Below are positions 10,161-21,996 of a DNA stretch of 64,000 bases, one piece after another. The notes below the pieces were generated by a model. That model did no database searches. It worked only from the letters and a program-made list of their open reading frames with translations, and was not told the DNA's origin. This stretch comes from Blasia pusilla (taxonomy: Eukaryota; Marchantiophyta; Marchantiopsida; Blasiales), in assembly GCA_050084515.1 (NCBI GenBank), contig CM114273.1, positions 38,874,001-38,938,000 of the forward strand. The letters run 5' to 3'. The position numbers and the translations under genes are program-made. How positions within the stretch are numbered: the stretch's first letter is position 1; each line of letters opens with the position of its first letter.

Positions 10161-11471
10161 AGTCTAAAGCCGACGCTGCTCGGCCATACCAAGACTCAAA
10201 ATCCAAGTCAAACAATTCAGGTCCATGGCCTGATCCAACACATGACGTCGTGAAGCCTCAGAAATGGAAGCAACTGCTGTCACACCAGTAGCAAATCCCA
10301 TCGCACGCTCTCTCTCATCAACGTTAGGCTCCACCAACTGTTGCACATGAGAATCCCATACAAGCCCGGGACCACCTTCCTTGTAGGCATGTGACGAGGG
10401 AAAACTCAAAAATGTGGGTAGTGCCATCCTAGGCTACCCCACACGATTCACCACTGCCATGGATGACCGATCAATAACCCTCACCACCTGAGAAAGTCGC
10501 CCAGTATCCAAGATACTATCCAGTGTAAGGCAAGGATCCCGCTGCACTCCATCATATGCTCGACATAGAACCTCCCTAGGCAACAAGTTTGTCCACCACA
10601 AGCGTGGACGATGTGCACGCGAGCCAACTTGCGCTGCATCCAACAACACTGCTGGTCCAATCCAAGACCGCACCTCATGAACACTTGCCATCATCCGGGT
10701 CCGACTGTCACCCAACAATGGAACATTCTCCAAAATGTAAGCTAGAACACGTGCCTGATGAACCTGAAGATGTCGCAACACACGCAATATCTCCCAAAAC
10801 AATGGAGATCTAGGGTCGTGTAATCCCTCACCACGACCAGCACGTGTATGACCTTGACATGGCCATCCAACAATCACCAAATCCACAGGACCAACCCTCT
10901 CAAGGTCCTGCGCTCCCAACAATGCAATGTGTGACGGCAAAGCACGTTGGTACCCACGAATAGCTGATGGAGGCAACAACTCATTATATCTCCGCATCAA
11001 CTGACCAATATGTCGGGATGAGACTCTCTGGGCCGTCTTATCTCGCTCCACATACAGGTATCTCCGCACAAGAATACCGGCCTGCAATACTGTAGCCAAA
11101 CCAGTGCTAATCCCACCAAAGAGATCTAACACACAAATGCCCTCTGACGGATACTGCCATATAATAGGCGTAGTATCCAAAGGGGATAACCCAACTGGAC
11201 CAAAAGTAGGAGTCTGTCGTGGAGCCTCCTCTTCCTCGTGAGGTATAACAGCCTCACACCAAGCCTCTTGCACTAGGCGATCAGCCTCCTACCGTAGTGC
11301 ACCGCCTGAACTCCAAAGTGGCACATCCAACGATGAGGATACCACTGTTGCAAAACTAGGGACCTCCTCTACAACCTCATGTACAGGAGAATCCATAGCA
11401 GAAAGGTTACCCTCCAAAAAGTCTCCTGGCCAAGTGACTACTCCACTAAAACCAACCACAGATGCTAACAC
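10161..11471 (-). pseudogene. C5 cytosine DNA methyltransferase domain of element A (Dnmt3/DRM-like)
   Basis: A single frame from about 11471 to a stop at 10161-10163, interrupted by stops at 11286-11288 and 10431-10433. Motifs appear in canonical, non-permuted order: motif I 'VLDLFGGISTGLATVL' (SAM binding); motif II 'YLYVERD'; motif IV 'GWPCQGHT' with the catalytic Cys at 10857-10859; motif VI 'ILENVPLLGD'; motif VIII 'RPRLWWTN'; motif IX-like 'ERERAMGFATGVTAV'; motif X-like 'RRHVLDQAMDLNCLTWIL'. The segment 'DPRSPLFWEILRVLRHL' after motif IV and the MGF-centred C-terminus resemble Dnmt3/DRM de novo enzymes more than Dnmt1/CMT or Dnmt2. It would transfer a methyl group from SAM to cytosine C5. 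It sits between protease and RT. The E-to-stop at 10431 is a recent lesion, because element B reads Glu there. Confidence 0.9.
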
Positions 11472-11591
11472 TGTTGGGGAAGACCCTCTTGGTCGAGCCC
11501 CATAAATAAATCATACGGGAACCTGGCTCATACGTCCATCCCTGTACTACCAACCAGGTCTATAAGACGTTGTCTCAGTCCGGTAGTCCAT

Positions 11592-11981
11592 CTAAAAACC
11601 CATCGGGTACAATACTGCTCCTCCAACTAGTACATCATATGACTCAGCCGATGTGACCACTGCAGGTACTCCCAACTTGGAGCTATCAGTCGCATGATCT
11701 GGTCTCAATTGTACAGACAACTTCCCCCGTGTCATGAAATGAGACCTATCATTGGCTCCTCGAAGTGATGTGTGAATCTGGAATGGGCAAGGCTCAAGCT
11801 CTGACCTCCAAATGCCCAAACCAATACATGTTGCCTTTCCCAACATAAAAGTTGGGCAACAGAGTCTAACAAGACTCTATGTGGTCTATACACCTGTCGT
11901 GAAGGACTCACCAATCGGAATATCCCACTACGGTTGTCCAACATACAAACACCAGGTGTAAGCCTCTCACAATCAATGGTT
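11592..11981 (-). pseudogene. Aspartic protease of element A
   Basis: 'GIFRLVSPSRQVYRPHRVLL' precedes the catalytic region, which reads 'DSVAQLL' (normally DSGA) and then shifts frame by one base to 'MLGKATCIGLGIW'. Near the end comes 'SYDVLVGGAVLYPMGF', equivalent to the conserved ILG segment of retropepsins. Element B keeps 'LLDSGAQPLMLGK' in one frame. The protease would cut the gag-protease-methyltransferase polyprotein. A mutated catalytic loop and the frameshift make this copy inactive. Confidence 0.8.
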
Positions 11982-11983
11982 GG

Positions 11984-13800
11984 CTAGGTTGGTAATGCAT
12001 CCATCTTCGCCGTTGCTGCCTGCCAAGTAGCACTGGTACTCAATGCTACACCTGACATAGAGGGTTGCTCCACCGCAACACCCTCATCCACCTCAGCACG
12101 TGTAGTAGTAACACTCTCACGTTCATACAACATGGCTGCTAGCTGAAATACAGGAGCTAAGTCAACTCCTAAGGCCATCAACTCAGTCGCCGAAAACAAT
12201 GGGGATCCCTACACTGAAGTTGTCATCCGCAATACTGCACTAGATGCAACATCCGTGTCTATTACACGCAATGTAGATGCTTCAGCCCCCACTATAGGCT
12301 CAATAGGGTGCGTAAGAACCATGGATGGAGTCCTAAGCACCTCAGACAACAAGAATGACTGGGGGAGCCTAGCCTGCCTCCCAACCTCACCCCTTTGTGG
12401 GTCCAACTCCATAGTAGCACCACGTGGTTCTGACGCTCGAGTGGCTCCTCTCATAAATGCAACTGATGCCTCAACCTGTGATGCACTCGCCATATAAGAG
12501 AGATCATCCCCTCCATAAGAGGTGAAAGCCCTTGCTCCCAAACCTGCTCTATGCTGGATACCAGCCATAATCGCTAACCTCTGCTCCAACTGCTCAATCC
12601 TGGCAGCCATACCTAACTCTGTCGTAGTGGTAGGGGCAGCAACCGTAGGCTCTCCAACCGCTGGTCCACCTCTACCACCCCTACCACCTTACCACCTCGG
12701 CCTCTCGGAGCTACTCCACCACGGCCGCGGCCTGATCTCAACTCTGGATGAAGATCAAAGCAATGCTCTCGAGGATGACCTGGTCTCCCACAATGATCAC
12801 ACTGAGTTGGGGCTGACTGAGGTCCATCTTCCAAAGTCCGCCTCCCATCCTCTTGGGGAAAAAACCTCCTAACATGATCACCTCCACATGTTCAACATGA
12901 CTGTCCTTGCTGCGGGGCAGCAAATGAAGGAAATGGTCTCTACGCAAGCGTCCCTCTAGAACCTAACTGAGGTCGTGTGGACCCCCCACAACTCCCACTA
13001 CTACTACCACCACCACTACTACGAGACTGTGAGGTGGACTGCTGAACACGAGAAGTAGTAGCTGTATCCCTACTGAATGCGGATGTCACCACCCTCTCCT
13101 CCACCATGTTAAGCTCAATCTTCTCAGATAGAGCAAACACATGGGCCAATGTGGGTGAATCATCACTCATAAGAGTAGCATCACGTACCCTACGCCACAA
13201 CTCTCTGTCCAAGATCCCATACCAAGATTGGACTGCCTGAGCCTCAATCACACCCTGGGTAACAGAAATCAAGCATCGCATATGAGTGTATGCCTCACGA
13301 AGACTCTCACCAGTCTTTTGCTCAAATTCCTAAAGACTCCTCAACTTCTCTGTCTTCACTCCTTGATAGTTTTTCTTCAACCTCTTGAAGAACTCTGCAA
13401 CCGGGCAAAATGATGGTGGGACACTAGTACCTCCACTATAGTACCCCCACTGGTACCTCCACTGGTACCCCCACTCCGGCTCGTACTCGCACCACTCAAT
13501 GTCGGGTTGGCTGACACAGTAAGAGCATTACTACCACTACCACCATGGGTGATAGACACATAGCCTAGAGACCAATATTGTCTCCACGCCTCAATCGCAG
13601 CAACATGGTCCCTCCTAAACTCATGGTAATCATCCATGGGTGATCCCTCCAAGTGCTGAAACAACCCCTTCCAAGCCAAGAAGGGTGTAAACAACGTGGC
13701 ATTCCGCAACATCTACATATCACACCACGTATCAAACTCCTGAATGAAGTCCTCCAACTCAATGGTGCCCACTGCAGCCGAGTATTGTCATGGGCCCTTC
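11984..13800 (-). pseudogene. Gag of element A
   Basis: Capsid-like segments 'VGTIELEDFIQEFDTW', 'FLAWKGLFQHLEGSPMDDY' and 'KTGESLREAYTHMRCLI' are followed by a CCHC zinc knuckle 'CDHCGRPGHPREHC' (near 12770), a short heptad stretch 'MAARIEQLEQRLAIMAG', and a linker in frame with the protease. The same landmarks occur in elements B and C. Several stops and frameshifts break it. It would form the virus-like particle and bind the element RNA. Confidence 0.8.
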
Positions 13801-15412
13801 ATGGCCCCATACATCATGTCCATGTTCCAAATCAATAGAGCTGCAACACTCAATAAAAATGTAGAAGATTTGGTGTTTGGAACACCCTCGTCCTCCTCTT
13901 CATCAACCGTCGGAAGTGGAAAAGGTAGTCGATACCTCAATCCACTCCATGTAAAACCACCAAAACTAGATCATCGAAAACTACATGATGACCAACGCCG
14001 AAGCCTCACCACCACCAAATCACCACCACTAAGTAACCAACGTCGATGTCACTATTCTAGCTCTACTAGCTATGGGTGTGGGCAACCTAACCTGTCATCA
14101 CCACAAGAAGCCTCCCACGGTCTATTGGTCATCACTCCAGTCTCACAGTGAGAGAAACAAATGTAGTCTAACTTGTCATCACTCTAGCCTCACTACTGGT
14201 AGCACACAGAAGTAAAACTACTCCGGAAATCAGCGTCAGCCCTAACAATGGGCGCGCAAGCAAGAAGCAACAATGGAGGGGATCCAAATACAGGAAGTCT
14301 AACGACAACCCTCCAATTGCAAATGGAAGTACAAAACAGAAATCAAGATAACACAATCCACCAAACGTGGCGCCCCTTGAATTCACAGAACCAACCACAC
14401 AATTCTAACGCAATAGTTACTCTGCCGGTGGTCGATGACGTGCTAGTCGCACTCGCAGCACCTGAAAATGTCACCTGTATGGAGAGGCCATACCGTACTA
14501 TGCACTAGAGGTCCATCAACCAAAAACCTGAGATGCATAAAAGCGCCTAACGCATCTCCAAATAACACCAAATGAGCTACACTAGTGTGTACACTGGCAT
14601 AGTTAAGTACTCGGCGGTTAAGAGTCTTCCAGGCAGAATAGCCCAAAGATGGGTGACGAGTTATGCAACACTCAACTCACAAATCCTGCAAAAAACTGCC
14701 TCACTCCCAAGCAAGCACGCTTGCTTGCTTGCTCCTTGCTCCTTACTCCTCTCACATCCACTCGCCCCGAGCTACCACGAGTTGCCTCGAAGCCTCGAAA
14801 TACTCAAGACATGCCCCGTTCGCCACGCTTCGCCATGCTTTCGCTATGGAGAGAGGCGCAACCAGGGCGCCCCCAATGGGATAGGCGTCTCCAACAACAG
14901 ATGAGTCACCAACCAACCAGCCCCTCCGATTTGCTGTCCACCATAGCCAGACCTTGAGCTAGTCCGCAAAATTTTGACTAGCGATTACTCCACAAATCCT
15001 CAACCAAAATTGAATCTATTTCAACCAGAATTCAATTGGCTACCATAGCTACCTCTCCACAAAAAATAAGCTACAACCAAGCTTTGTACTCCGAGCTAAA
15101 AATCAGACAAACTTGCTTTCCATACACCTCCAGAATTGCAAATCCGACGGCGCTTCCGCCCAGATTCATGCATACAGAAATCTGCAACACTCTTTCATCA
15201 CAGCAGCAATCCGCTCCACACACTCAAGAAGATAGCTTCACATGAGATCACAATAGAGGTAGCAATAGGAACCTGCAACCTACAGAGCTTCCGCACTCCA
15301 AGGTTTCCACATCAGAAAACCGTCGAACACGAACCAGAATCTTCAATCTTTGATAACTTCCAACTCCCTTGACAAAATCCGGCGATCTAAAGTGCGTTGG
15401 AAAGCTCTCAGA
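13801..15412 (-). other. Leader region of element A
   Basis: About 1.6 kb between A1 and recognisable gag, with no long open frame. It may include the gag N-terminus and 5' leader. I found no clear tRNA primer-binding site here. Confidence 0.5.
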
Positions 15413-15519
15413 AACCCTATGTATGAAACAGCATCCCTACCTAGACACTATGGCCCTACATAAGATATGGCCTCTACTAGCACACTATACTCTACGACAT
15501 AATCTGTACGGTCATGATA
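15413..15519 (-). repeat. Element A terminal module A1 (5' end)
   Basis: 107 bp nearly identical to A2 at 6472-6578. It directly abuts the GAGCT duplication and copia sequence at 15525. On the minus strand the element starts TATCATGACC where A2 reads TGTCATGACC. Confidence 0.8.
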
Positions 15520-15529
15520 GAGCTCTTGG

Positions 15530-16980
15530 CTACAAATCTAGCTTTGTATCTATTCACGGTACCATCTTCATGGCGCTTGACTTTATAATCCCATGTGCAA
15601 CCAATAGCTTCTTTGCAAGAAGATATATCAACCAGCTCCTGAACGAGCATGTTGATAGCTTATTGATGCAGCAAGCTCTTCCTCCATATCTTCAATACAT
15701 TTAACCTTACGTGCTGCATCTTCAAAATAACTTGGTTCCTATTCTTGAAGGGAAATCATCATATATGCAAGGAATCCTTTATTTATGAATCTATGAGTAG
15801 AATGAGTGATTGTACTTGATCTACGAAATTTTTGTTCAAAGGTAGATACCCCTAACATCTTACTTGAGCTTTGACTATTATCAATAGACTGAATATATAC
15901 TCTTCTCGACCATGGATTGATAGATTTAACTTAAGAGTCTAGGACCTCTCATACATACCTAGAGAAGCCATCAATAAATGAAACAAAGTACTAGCAACCA
16001 ATAAAGTACATTACATGTTCTAATGTTGTCCACACATCATTGTGACACAACTCCAATATCTTGGATGTCGTTCTACCTTGCTTTGAAAATGGAAATCTAT
16101 CTTGTTTTCCAAATTGGCAAGTAAGGCATACCTCTAACATAGTAGGACTTGATAATTAAGAAGTCTAATTACTAGATTAATTGATGAAAGATATTTTACT
16201 CTTGGAAGATTTATATGCTAATTTTCTTATGCCATATATTGAGATCCGTGACTTGTTGGTTAGTTTAACCATACATTGTTGTTTGAATCTCTACCATAGA
16301 AACATCCAATTTCAACATTCTGCGAGATCTTGTTCCTTTGGCTATCCTAGTCTAGTCATCCATTGTTTCAATGAATCGACCATATGTGTTAAACTTCACT
16401 TGATAAACTTGTTCCACTATGTGTTCTACTAAGATCAAATTTCTTGTAATGGTAGAAACATAGAGAACATCTCCAAGAGCACAAAGACCACGTGATGCTA
16501 TTGGACTTTACTAGTATCTGTGATATGATGTTACAAATCATCTCCAATGAGCACTATTCCATGATCTTTTACAGACTCTATATTATTGAACCATTTAGCT
16601 TGTGAGATCATATGATTTGATGCACCAGAGTCGATGTACCAATATTTTATCGAGTCTTTTTTGACCATTACTCCCATGCGTTGAGTAATGACCATAAGGT
16701 GCTTAGTTTATGAATGTTTTTGTTCTTGATATTAGACTTGATGTTGTTGCTCTACATAATTTTGTCGTTGTAAGGCTCTCGTTCTCATATCTACCTTCTT
16801 ATTAAAGCAAAACTTTGTAGAGTTATCTTTTATCCCATAGTAATTACAAGATTCATGGACCCAATATTGTTGATCTCGACCCCAACTTTTTTCACCATCA
16901 CTATCTTATGATTGTGTCTGCTACTGTTCACAATTGATTGAGTGAAGTTATGTTTAGTCATTCTTCTTCCATATGCATAT
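15530..16980 (-). pseudogene. Copia integrase and gag remnants
   Basis: Minus-strand translation gives the RT N-terminal segment ('DYKVKRHEDGTVNRYKARF') at 15530-15620. At about 15950-16140 there are integrase remnants ('CLTCQFGKQDRFPFSKQGR', 'SFIDGFSRYV'). At 16840-16975 there is a degraded gag zinc knuckle ('SCNYYGIKDNSTKFCFNKK'). Many stops are present. The gag part continues on the far side of element B at 23852. Confidence 0.7.
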
Positions 16981-17113
16981 TGTCGTGCGCATACATATCG
17001 CTACACAACATACATCGTTGGTCACATCTACACCACACAACACCGATCTTCCCCACACACGGGTCGATCCACACATGTATATCCAACTCATACATATACA
17101 TGGAGATCACACA
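16981..17113 (-). repeat. Element B terminal module (single B)
   Basis: 133 bp. On the minus strand it runs from TGTGTGATCTCC next to the polypurine tract to CGCACGACA, abutting copia sequence. It is homologous to the B modules of C and D. The tract CTAGGGGGGCGG lies at 17114-17126. Confidence 0.75.
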
Positions 17114-17248
17114 ACCGCCCCCCTAGCTGGCAGTTGGATCCTCCCAACTCTAGATAAAAAATATCACATCTCTCTAACATAACCTACTACTCTATACACA
17201 TCTCGGACACATCCATCATCCCGTGGGAACCACATCAAGAGGGGGGGG

Positions 17249-17757
17249 TCATACATGAGTGATGTCACGTCGAATAGCTGCAAGTAAATCTTGCTCTCTC
17301 CCAAAGAGCAAAAAGTACGGTGAAAATGACGCCAAGGATGCCTGCCGACTAAAGCGATAATCCATAGCCAACCATGGAAACTGTAGGTCCCACTCCATTA
17401 ACTGTCCCCTCTGCAAGCCATACTTGCGCAATCCTCTCTCCACCGTCTATACGAATCTCTCTGCCAATCCATCCGCCTTAGGATGATCTCAGGACGTGGT
17501 GCGGTGATCTATCAGCGTCTGATCACATAAGGCCTGAAACTTGCCCCTGAACTCGATACACTGGTCAGTCAAGACCTCCGCCGGTGCACCAAAGTGACTA
17601 AGCACACGATCTAGAAACGCATAAGATATTCCCTCGCTTGCCTTGTCTGGTAGTGCCACCAACTCTATCCACTTGGAGAAATGCTCCACCATGACCAACA
17701 CGTACCTATGATGACGCCCCGTCAATGGCAATGGTCCCGCAAAGTCTACTGAAGGCA
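17249..17757 (-). pseudogene. Partial integrase of element B
   Basis: Retains the catalytic core from 'VDFAGPLPL' (first Asp intact) through 'VLTDQCIEF' (second Asp intact) to 'RGLRKYGLQRG', with breaks near 17446-17490. The HHCC domain is deleted at one end, and the GPY/F and PHD regions are missing at the other. Confidence 0.8.
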
Positions 17758-18125
17758 AAACAACTCACATGCCCTCTCAGAATCCTATGAACTCGCCGTC
17801 GCTCTCCTCCTATCAACTTGAGACCTATCATAGGCTCCCAAGTCTCCATCGTGACCTCACTCGGAGAAGACGCAACCTCCAGCTTTGGTTGCTATGTAGC
17901 AACCCTAGCCACCTCCGCAACAGCCACTCCACTCTAACCTCCTACACCATGCTCCGCATCCAGAAAATGAACATGTGCTACTCTAGCCTCCTTCGCACTC
18001 TCTGCTCGAACGACATCTCAGGAAGTCCATGGGTGCCTATCTCTCCTCGTCTCGCCCGCAGCCAATGCCTCTACAGACCCTATAGGAAATGGTCCAACTC
18101 GTGGACGTGACTGCATGGATGGCAC

Positions 18126-19095
18126 TCACATCCGTCTCTGCTCAGCCATACCTAGGCTAACTATCCATGTGAGGCAATTGAGGTCCATCGCCTGCCCCAA
18201 CACATGTCTCCAAGATGCCTCAGTCATCCCTGGCACCGCCGTAGTACCGATAGCAAAACCCATGGCGTGCTCGCGCTCATCTGTTGTAGGCTCCTCCAAT
18301 GCGCCGGTCACCTCATCCCAAATCATGCCTGGCCCTCCCTGACAAAAGGCATGGGATGCTGGGAAGCTCATCAACGTAGGTAAGGCTGCCCTCAACTCCC
18401 CCACCCTATTGGCCATGGCCAACAATGGTCTATCATCCCGTGTCACCATTTGAGATCGACGCCCTGAGCCCAAAATAGCATCCATTGTGAGATGTGGTGC
18501 TCTCTGGACTCTATCATAAGCTCGACTCAGTACCTCTGATGGTATCAAGTTTGTCCACCACAGTCTTGGATGATGACCACGTGATCCAACTCTCGCCGCA
18601 TCTAATAACACAGCAGGTCCCAACCAGGACCTCACCTGATGTGCATTCGTCATCACACATGCACGAGTGTCTCCCAACAACGGCACGTTCTCTAAAATGT
18701 ACGTTGGAGAACATGTCTGACTCTCCTGCAAGTGTCATACTACTCGCAGCATCTCCCAAAATATCCATGACCTCAGATCTTGCAATCCAAATCCTCGGCC
18801 AGCTAATGAATGACCCTGACATGGCCATCCATCAATCACCAAATGAATGGTGCCAACTCTATCCAGATCCTACGCCCCACCAAAGAGATGTCAGCGGGTA
18901 GTGTATGCTCATAATCGCGTACTGCAAATACCGGAAATAACTCATGATACCTCTGGACCAATCTCACCACGTGACGTAATGATACTCGCCGCAGTCTCAT
19001 CTCTCTCCACATAAAGATACTCATGCAACCGTATGCCTGCTTGCAATACTGCAGCCAATCCGGTGCTAATTGCTCCAAAGAGATCTAACACCCTC
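18126..19095 (-). pseudogene. C5 cytosine DNA methyltransferase of element B
   Basis: Second copy of the family methyltransferase. Motif I reads 'VLDLFGAISTGLAAVL' and motif II 'YLYVERDE'. After a frameshift comes 'GWPCQGHS' with the catalytic Cys at 18819-18821, and after another break an open segment of 201 codons ending at 18126. That segment has 'ILENVPLLGD', 'HPRLWWTN', 'EREHAMGFAIGTTAV' and 'HVLGQAMDLNCLTWI'. By eye the C-terminal half is about two-thirds identical to element A. The stop after 'MAEQRRM' matches the stop after 'MAEQRRL' in A. Confidence 0.88.
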
Positions 19096-19428
19096 CTCTA
19101 GGCACTGCCACACAACGGGTGTGGTATCCAGTGGGGTCAACGTCTCCACTCCAAGAGCCCGATCGCCACGTGACTCTCGCTGCTCTCGGATAAAAGCATG
19201 ACTCCACGCCTGCCTCACGAGGTTGTCGGTACTCCTCCGTAGCTCTCGATTCGTACCCCACAATGGTGAAGAGGTTTCGCCAACATGGGAAGAGACACCC
19301 GCCATGGCCTGTCTCTCCATGGGACTATCCGCTATTGGGACATCCTCCGCATGTGGGTTCCCCTCCAACAACTCTCCTGGCCAGCTAACACTACCTGTGA
19401 AAGCCGCCAACGTGGTCACAGACTCGCC

Positions 19429-20100
19429 TCATGATCGACCACCTCGTCCCGCAAACTGCAAAGGTAACTGACTCATCCGGCCGTCACCTGACCGCCACCG
19501 TGGCCAATAAGCAACGGTCTCCTCCCAGAAGTCAAGGATGAATCCTAGGGGATATAACATTGTACTCCCCACCAACACATCGTATGACTCAGCTGGTGTC
19601 GTAATTCCACGTATGCGCACCATAGCACTATCCGTCTCATGCTTTGGCTGGACTGTGATAACTATCTCCTATTGAGTCATATATTGCGTGGGTGACACGC
19701 CCCCAATCGAGGTCTGTATCTGGAAGGGACAAGTCTCAATGTCGGCCTTCCGTAACCCCAACGCTAAACACGCCGCCTTCCCTAACATCAAGGGTTGCGC
19801 TCCCGAATCAAGTAGGACACGCTGCGGGTGGTATATTGTCCCCATCGGACTAACCAAGCGAAATACTCCAGCTCGATTATCCAGTAACACTACTCCAAGT
19901 GTCACCACTGCTCGCTCTACCGGTCGAGCTGGCATATCTACCAACTTTGCCGCCGCCGCATGCCATGACTCTATGGGGAACGTCCCGAGCATCGGCTCTG
20001 AGGGCAAGTCCACCACCTCCTCAACTACCTCAGAACAAGAAGCAGTCATCTCTCCACGCTCACACAATATGGCGGCCAGCCGGAACACCTCAACTGGTCC
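19429..20100 (-). pseudogene. Aspartic protease of element B
   Basis: Frame containing 'VYH/IYHPQRVLLDSGAQ'-type sequence: the catalytic DSGA loop is intact ('LLDSGAQPLMLGK'), and the ILG-like segment is 'SYDVLVGSTMLYPLGF'. One in-frame stop near 19667 separates the two halves. It is in the same frame as the end of gag upstream, consistent with a gag-protease fusion. Confidence 0.82.
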
Positions 20101-21973
20101 AACTCCCAACGTCACCAACTCTATGGCGGAAAATAGTGGAGTCTGACTCACTCTGGTGGCCACCTCCAACACTCTGGTCGACACTGACTCCACTCGAGCC
20201 GGCATAGGAGTTGTCCTCAAACTCCTCGTGACGTTGACGTAGGTGCCTGAGCTGTAGGCACCGCTGGTCGTCGAGGCACCATCGATGGTGTGTGTAGTAC
20301 CTCCGACAATGTGAATGACTGTGGAACCCTGGCGTGCCGCCCATCGGTCCTCTTTGGTGGGTCCATCTCAACTCCACCTCTCGGTGGCTCGGTGCCTCTC
20401 GCAGCACCCCAAGTCATCACTGCAGCTGCCTCAACCTGGGCTGCACTACACATAAACCTCATACTTGCGAGATCCTCACCCGGGTCAGGGTAAGAGGTAG
20501 AAGCTGGAGTTACATTAGCTGCTCGTAGCTCCGTGCCTTCCCTAAGCTGCATCATAGTCATGGCAGCAATCCTCTGCTCTAACTGATCGATGCATGAGAG
20601 AAGTGCCGGCTCTAGTGCTCTTGCTCCATCTCCTCTGGCTGGTGGTGGTCCTCTACCACCACGTCCAAGAAGGACTCCCCGACCTCCTCCAGGACGACCG
20701 CCCCCAAGCCCTTGGCCTACCTCTGGACGTGCCTCTCGGTGAAGGTCAAAACACCTATCCCTAGTGTGACCATATCTGTGGCAATAGTCACATTGGTGCT
20801 GTGGTGGGGCCATCCTCTGTGGCTCCTGAGCAATCGGAGGCGCTCGTGGTCCTCTCCCATGCTGTGGGCAGTCTCTCTGCCTATGGGCCCTTCCACACGT
20901 CCAACAAGACCACATTGGTTCCTGTTGGGCAACATATGTAGGTACGGGTCATTGCCTCATAGGCTCACGGTACCCGCCCCGCTCTCTGGGACACCGGCCC
21001 GCTCCCGTGGTACTGGTGCTCACTGTGGCACCTGTGGGGTCACCGTCGCTCGTGGACCCGTCGACTCTCGAAAAAATCCAGCATTCACTTCTTGCTCCTC
21101 ACTCATGTTGAGCTCAATACGCTCAGACAACTCAAAGACCACCTTCAATGTGGGCTTCGCTGTGTGAATCAGCACCGCATCTCGGACTCTCCTCCGTAGT
21201 TCTCGGTCCAGAACCCCGTACCAATACTGGACTCACTGCACCTCGGTCACTTCATACGTAGCAATGATCAGCCTCCTCATGCGCGTGAATGCCTCTCTCA
21301 GACTCTCACCCGATCGTCGCTGAAAATCTTGTAGATTCTTCAGCTTGTTGGTACGGACGCCCTGGTAGCTCTTCCCCAACTGTCGGAAGAACTCAATTAT
21401 GGGACTGAAGCTCGATGGCCCTCTACCACCAGAGGTCTATGCCACATCTCCAGTCTCACTGCCCTCCTCTCCATCTAGTCTTCGAGCTAATGGTGTGGGT
21501 CTCTCTCCTCTCATGATCCCATCATATGCCTTGCGACCACTAGTGGACACATACCCTGGAGCCCAATACATCCTCCAAGTATCGATCTCTACTGAATATA
21601 GTGATCGAAACTCCATGTAGTCATCCATCGGAGGACCTTCCAAGTGCTGGAACAACCCCTTCCATGCCATGAAAGGGTTGAACCATGTCGGGGTCCGTAT
21701 CTCTTGGAAGTCACACCATGTGTCAAAATCTTGGATAAAATCATCTAAGTCGATGGTGCCCACTGCACCCGAGAAACGACGCATGCCCCGAAGGCCCATG
21801 TCGTCCATCTCCTGCCAAGTGACACTGCCTCCGACTGCGATCTCGTCACCAGACCCAGTGTCTAGTGATGAGGATCCAGCCACGGATGGATGTCGAGGTA
21901 GGTCCTCACTCGTAACCCCTCGGTATCTCACTCCACTCCGTGTCACACCACTACTACTACTCACACTACCCAA
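20101..21973 (-). pseudogene. Gag of element B
   Basis: Begins at a Met at 21973 ('MGSVSSSSGVTRSGVRYRG'), followed by a capsid-like region ('GTIDLDDFIQDFDTW', 'WKGLFQHLEGPPMDDYMEF', 'SGESLREAFTRMRRLI'). Two zinc knuckles follow: 'CWTCGRAHRQRDC' and 'CDYCHRYGHTRDRC'. Stops near 21435 and at other points break it. It is the best-preserved gag of the family in this window and defines the likely start codon. Confidence 0.8.
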
Positions 21974-21996
21974 TTCTTCCGAACCCTGGATGAATG

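Larger units (their letters stand above)
6106..15519 (-). mobile_element. Element A: near full-length Ty3/gypsy retrotransposon with DNA methyltransferase and PHD finger
   Basis: A 9.4-kb insertion flanked by a perfect 5-bp duplication, GAGCT (6101-6105 and 15520-15524). Minus-strand order: A1 terminal module, leader, gag with CCHC knuckle, aspartic protease, C5 cytosine methyltransferase, spacer, RT, RNase H, integrase, GPY/F-like segment, PHD finger, polypurine tract, then B1-A2-B2 terminal modules. RT before integrase is the gypsy order. It is inserted in the RT region of a copia element. Stops and single-base frameshifts in gag, protease, RT, methyltransferase and PHD make this copy non-autonomous now. 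Its relatives in the window are B, C and D. Confidence 0.88.

Noticed and set aside
10434-11273. Host methyltransferase gene caught by assembly or a neighbouring insertion
   Set aside because: It is collinear and in frame with element sequence on both sides, and the same arrangement occurs in element B at a different locus.
13401-15400. Conventional 5' LTR of element A
   Set aside because: Only the outer 107 bp (15413-15519) is repeated at the 3' end; no longer direct repeat could be found.
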